Below the pieces are notes generated by a model. It was not told the DNA's origin. It worked only from the letters and a program-made list of their open reading frames with translations, and made no database searches. From Musa acuminata AAA Group (Eukaryota; Streptophyta; Magnoliopsida; Zingiberales; Musaceae), in contig NC_088331.1 of NCBI RefSeq assembly GCF_036884655.1, positions 12,928,501 through 12,992,500 on the forward strand: DNA of 64,000 nt. Direction: 5' to 3'. Numbering within the stretch: the stretch's first letter is position 1; each line of letters opens with the position of its first letter. Of this stretch, positions 63,185 through 64,000 are shown piece by piece. The position numbers and the translations under genes are program-made.

Positions 63185-64000
63185 TACTAGTCATAGGTGC
63201 CCTGTAAATCAATTACGTGAGTGATGACACGTGTGACATAACACACAGACTTTTTGCTTATTATTATTATTATTATATTTTCTTACTTTATATTGCTTAT
63301 TGCATATATATATTGTGATGTTCATAGATCTATACAATAGAAATCAGATTGTAATAAGATCACAATAATGAGATTGATTCACCTTTAAACACAGATCATA
63401 AATAATCTTAGTCATATGTTACTCGAGAGGGACATCGAGATAACTGAGCATACTGGTGTGCTATATACCCGTCCATATGATAGAGGCAGCTAGTCTTATA
63501 GTTGCTCGTGTGGGGATACTAGGGCTATAGTACAAGTGCTTATTGGAGAATGAGTTTACTGATTGATTTGCTCAAAGAATGCTGGATGGTTGATGATACC
63601 ACATTGTCAGATAGTGATTCCATCGTCCCAATGATATATCTAGTCCTTAAAATTAAGATAACAAGGATGCCCTGTATGAGTACTCTACTCTTTAATACGA
63701 CTTAAAGGTTTGGAAGTTCCAGATCTAGTACAGTTGGTTATCGGGAGTAGCAACCAACCTTATAAGGGCTATTGAGTATCAATAGATGATCATTCACTCT
63801 CGATATCATGAGAGAAATATCTTATATGTTCTTTCTCAGATAAATCCTTGGTCAAGGTCATTCAGATTGAGAGAGAAAGAGTTCTCCGAGAGAATCAGAT
63901 TCGAGCGAGACTCGAGGAGAAACCGTATGATCCTAAAAGCACCATGCCCGGTGTATAGTCTTTAGGATATTAGATGGATGAAGGACTATAGGTAAATGGT
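63185..64000 (+). mobile_element. Angela/Tork-like LTR, cut by the window end
   Basis: Starts TACTAGTCATAGGTGCCC (TG mutated to TA) and follows the family LTR to the end of the window. It may be an independent insertion in the leader or the 3' LTR of an internally deleted element. Confidence 0.7.

Overview
The window is plant nuclear DNA. It has intron-bearing genes with GT..AG junctions, a plant RABH-class GTPase, an expansin-like gene, and dense nested Ty1/copia and Ty3/gypsy LTR retrotransposons. The repeat style (long copia LTRs, SIRE-type elements and Angela/Tork-type elements) and the protein sequences fit a monocot. I lean to Zingiberales (banana family), but that assignment is inference only. 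No bacterial, organellar or viral genome is present.

Layout. 1-6018 is a decayed Angela/Tork-like copia element with an inverted duplication of its gag and one 3' LTR. 6019-20503 is a stack of SIRE-like copia LTRs and elements. At its core is a young, complete, gag-only element (8968-18137, TSD TTATC), with a solo gypsy-type LTR (18531-18977) beside it. 20504-43708 is the gene island. PIG-P (+, 21944-31268) has a second intron swollen to 8.3 kb by another gag-only element (22842-29313), which itself carries a hAT-type MITE. An expansin-like B gene (-, 33037-31928) follows, then a single-exon gene with an OCTOPUS-like Cys/His motif (+, 37676-38311) and a Rab6-type RABH1 gene (-, 43708-38962). 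44609-57823 is a gag-only SIRE-like element split by a second one (45107-52931) that still carries decayed gag and pol. 58060-59660 is a decayed Ty3/gypsy reverse transcriptase/RNase H. 59761-64000 holds three further Angela-like LTRs in the same orientation.

How the parts relate. The four host genes do housekeeping or cell-wall work and do not form a pathway. PIG-P makes the first GPI-anchor intermediate at the ER. RABH1 directs Golgi traffic. The expansin-like protein is secreted to the wall. The more unusual system is the SIRE-like family. Three elements (8968, 22842, 44609) share one deletion junction just after gag and lack pol, while a fourth (45107) keeps pol remnants. This looks like a non-autonomous, gag-only lineage that depended on pol-bearing partners. 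One member has nearly identical LTRs and an intact gag ORF, so it moved recently. Its LTRs carry two expanded tandem arrays, one upstream of the TATA box (U3) and one in the transcribed R/U5 region. All family LTRs share a small inverted repeat around a G/C run next to the primer binding site.
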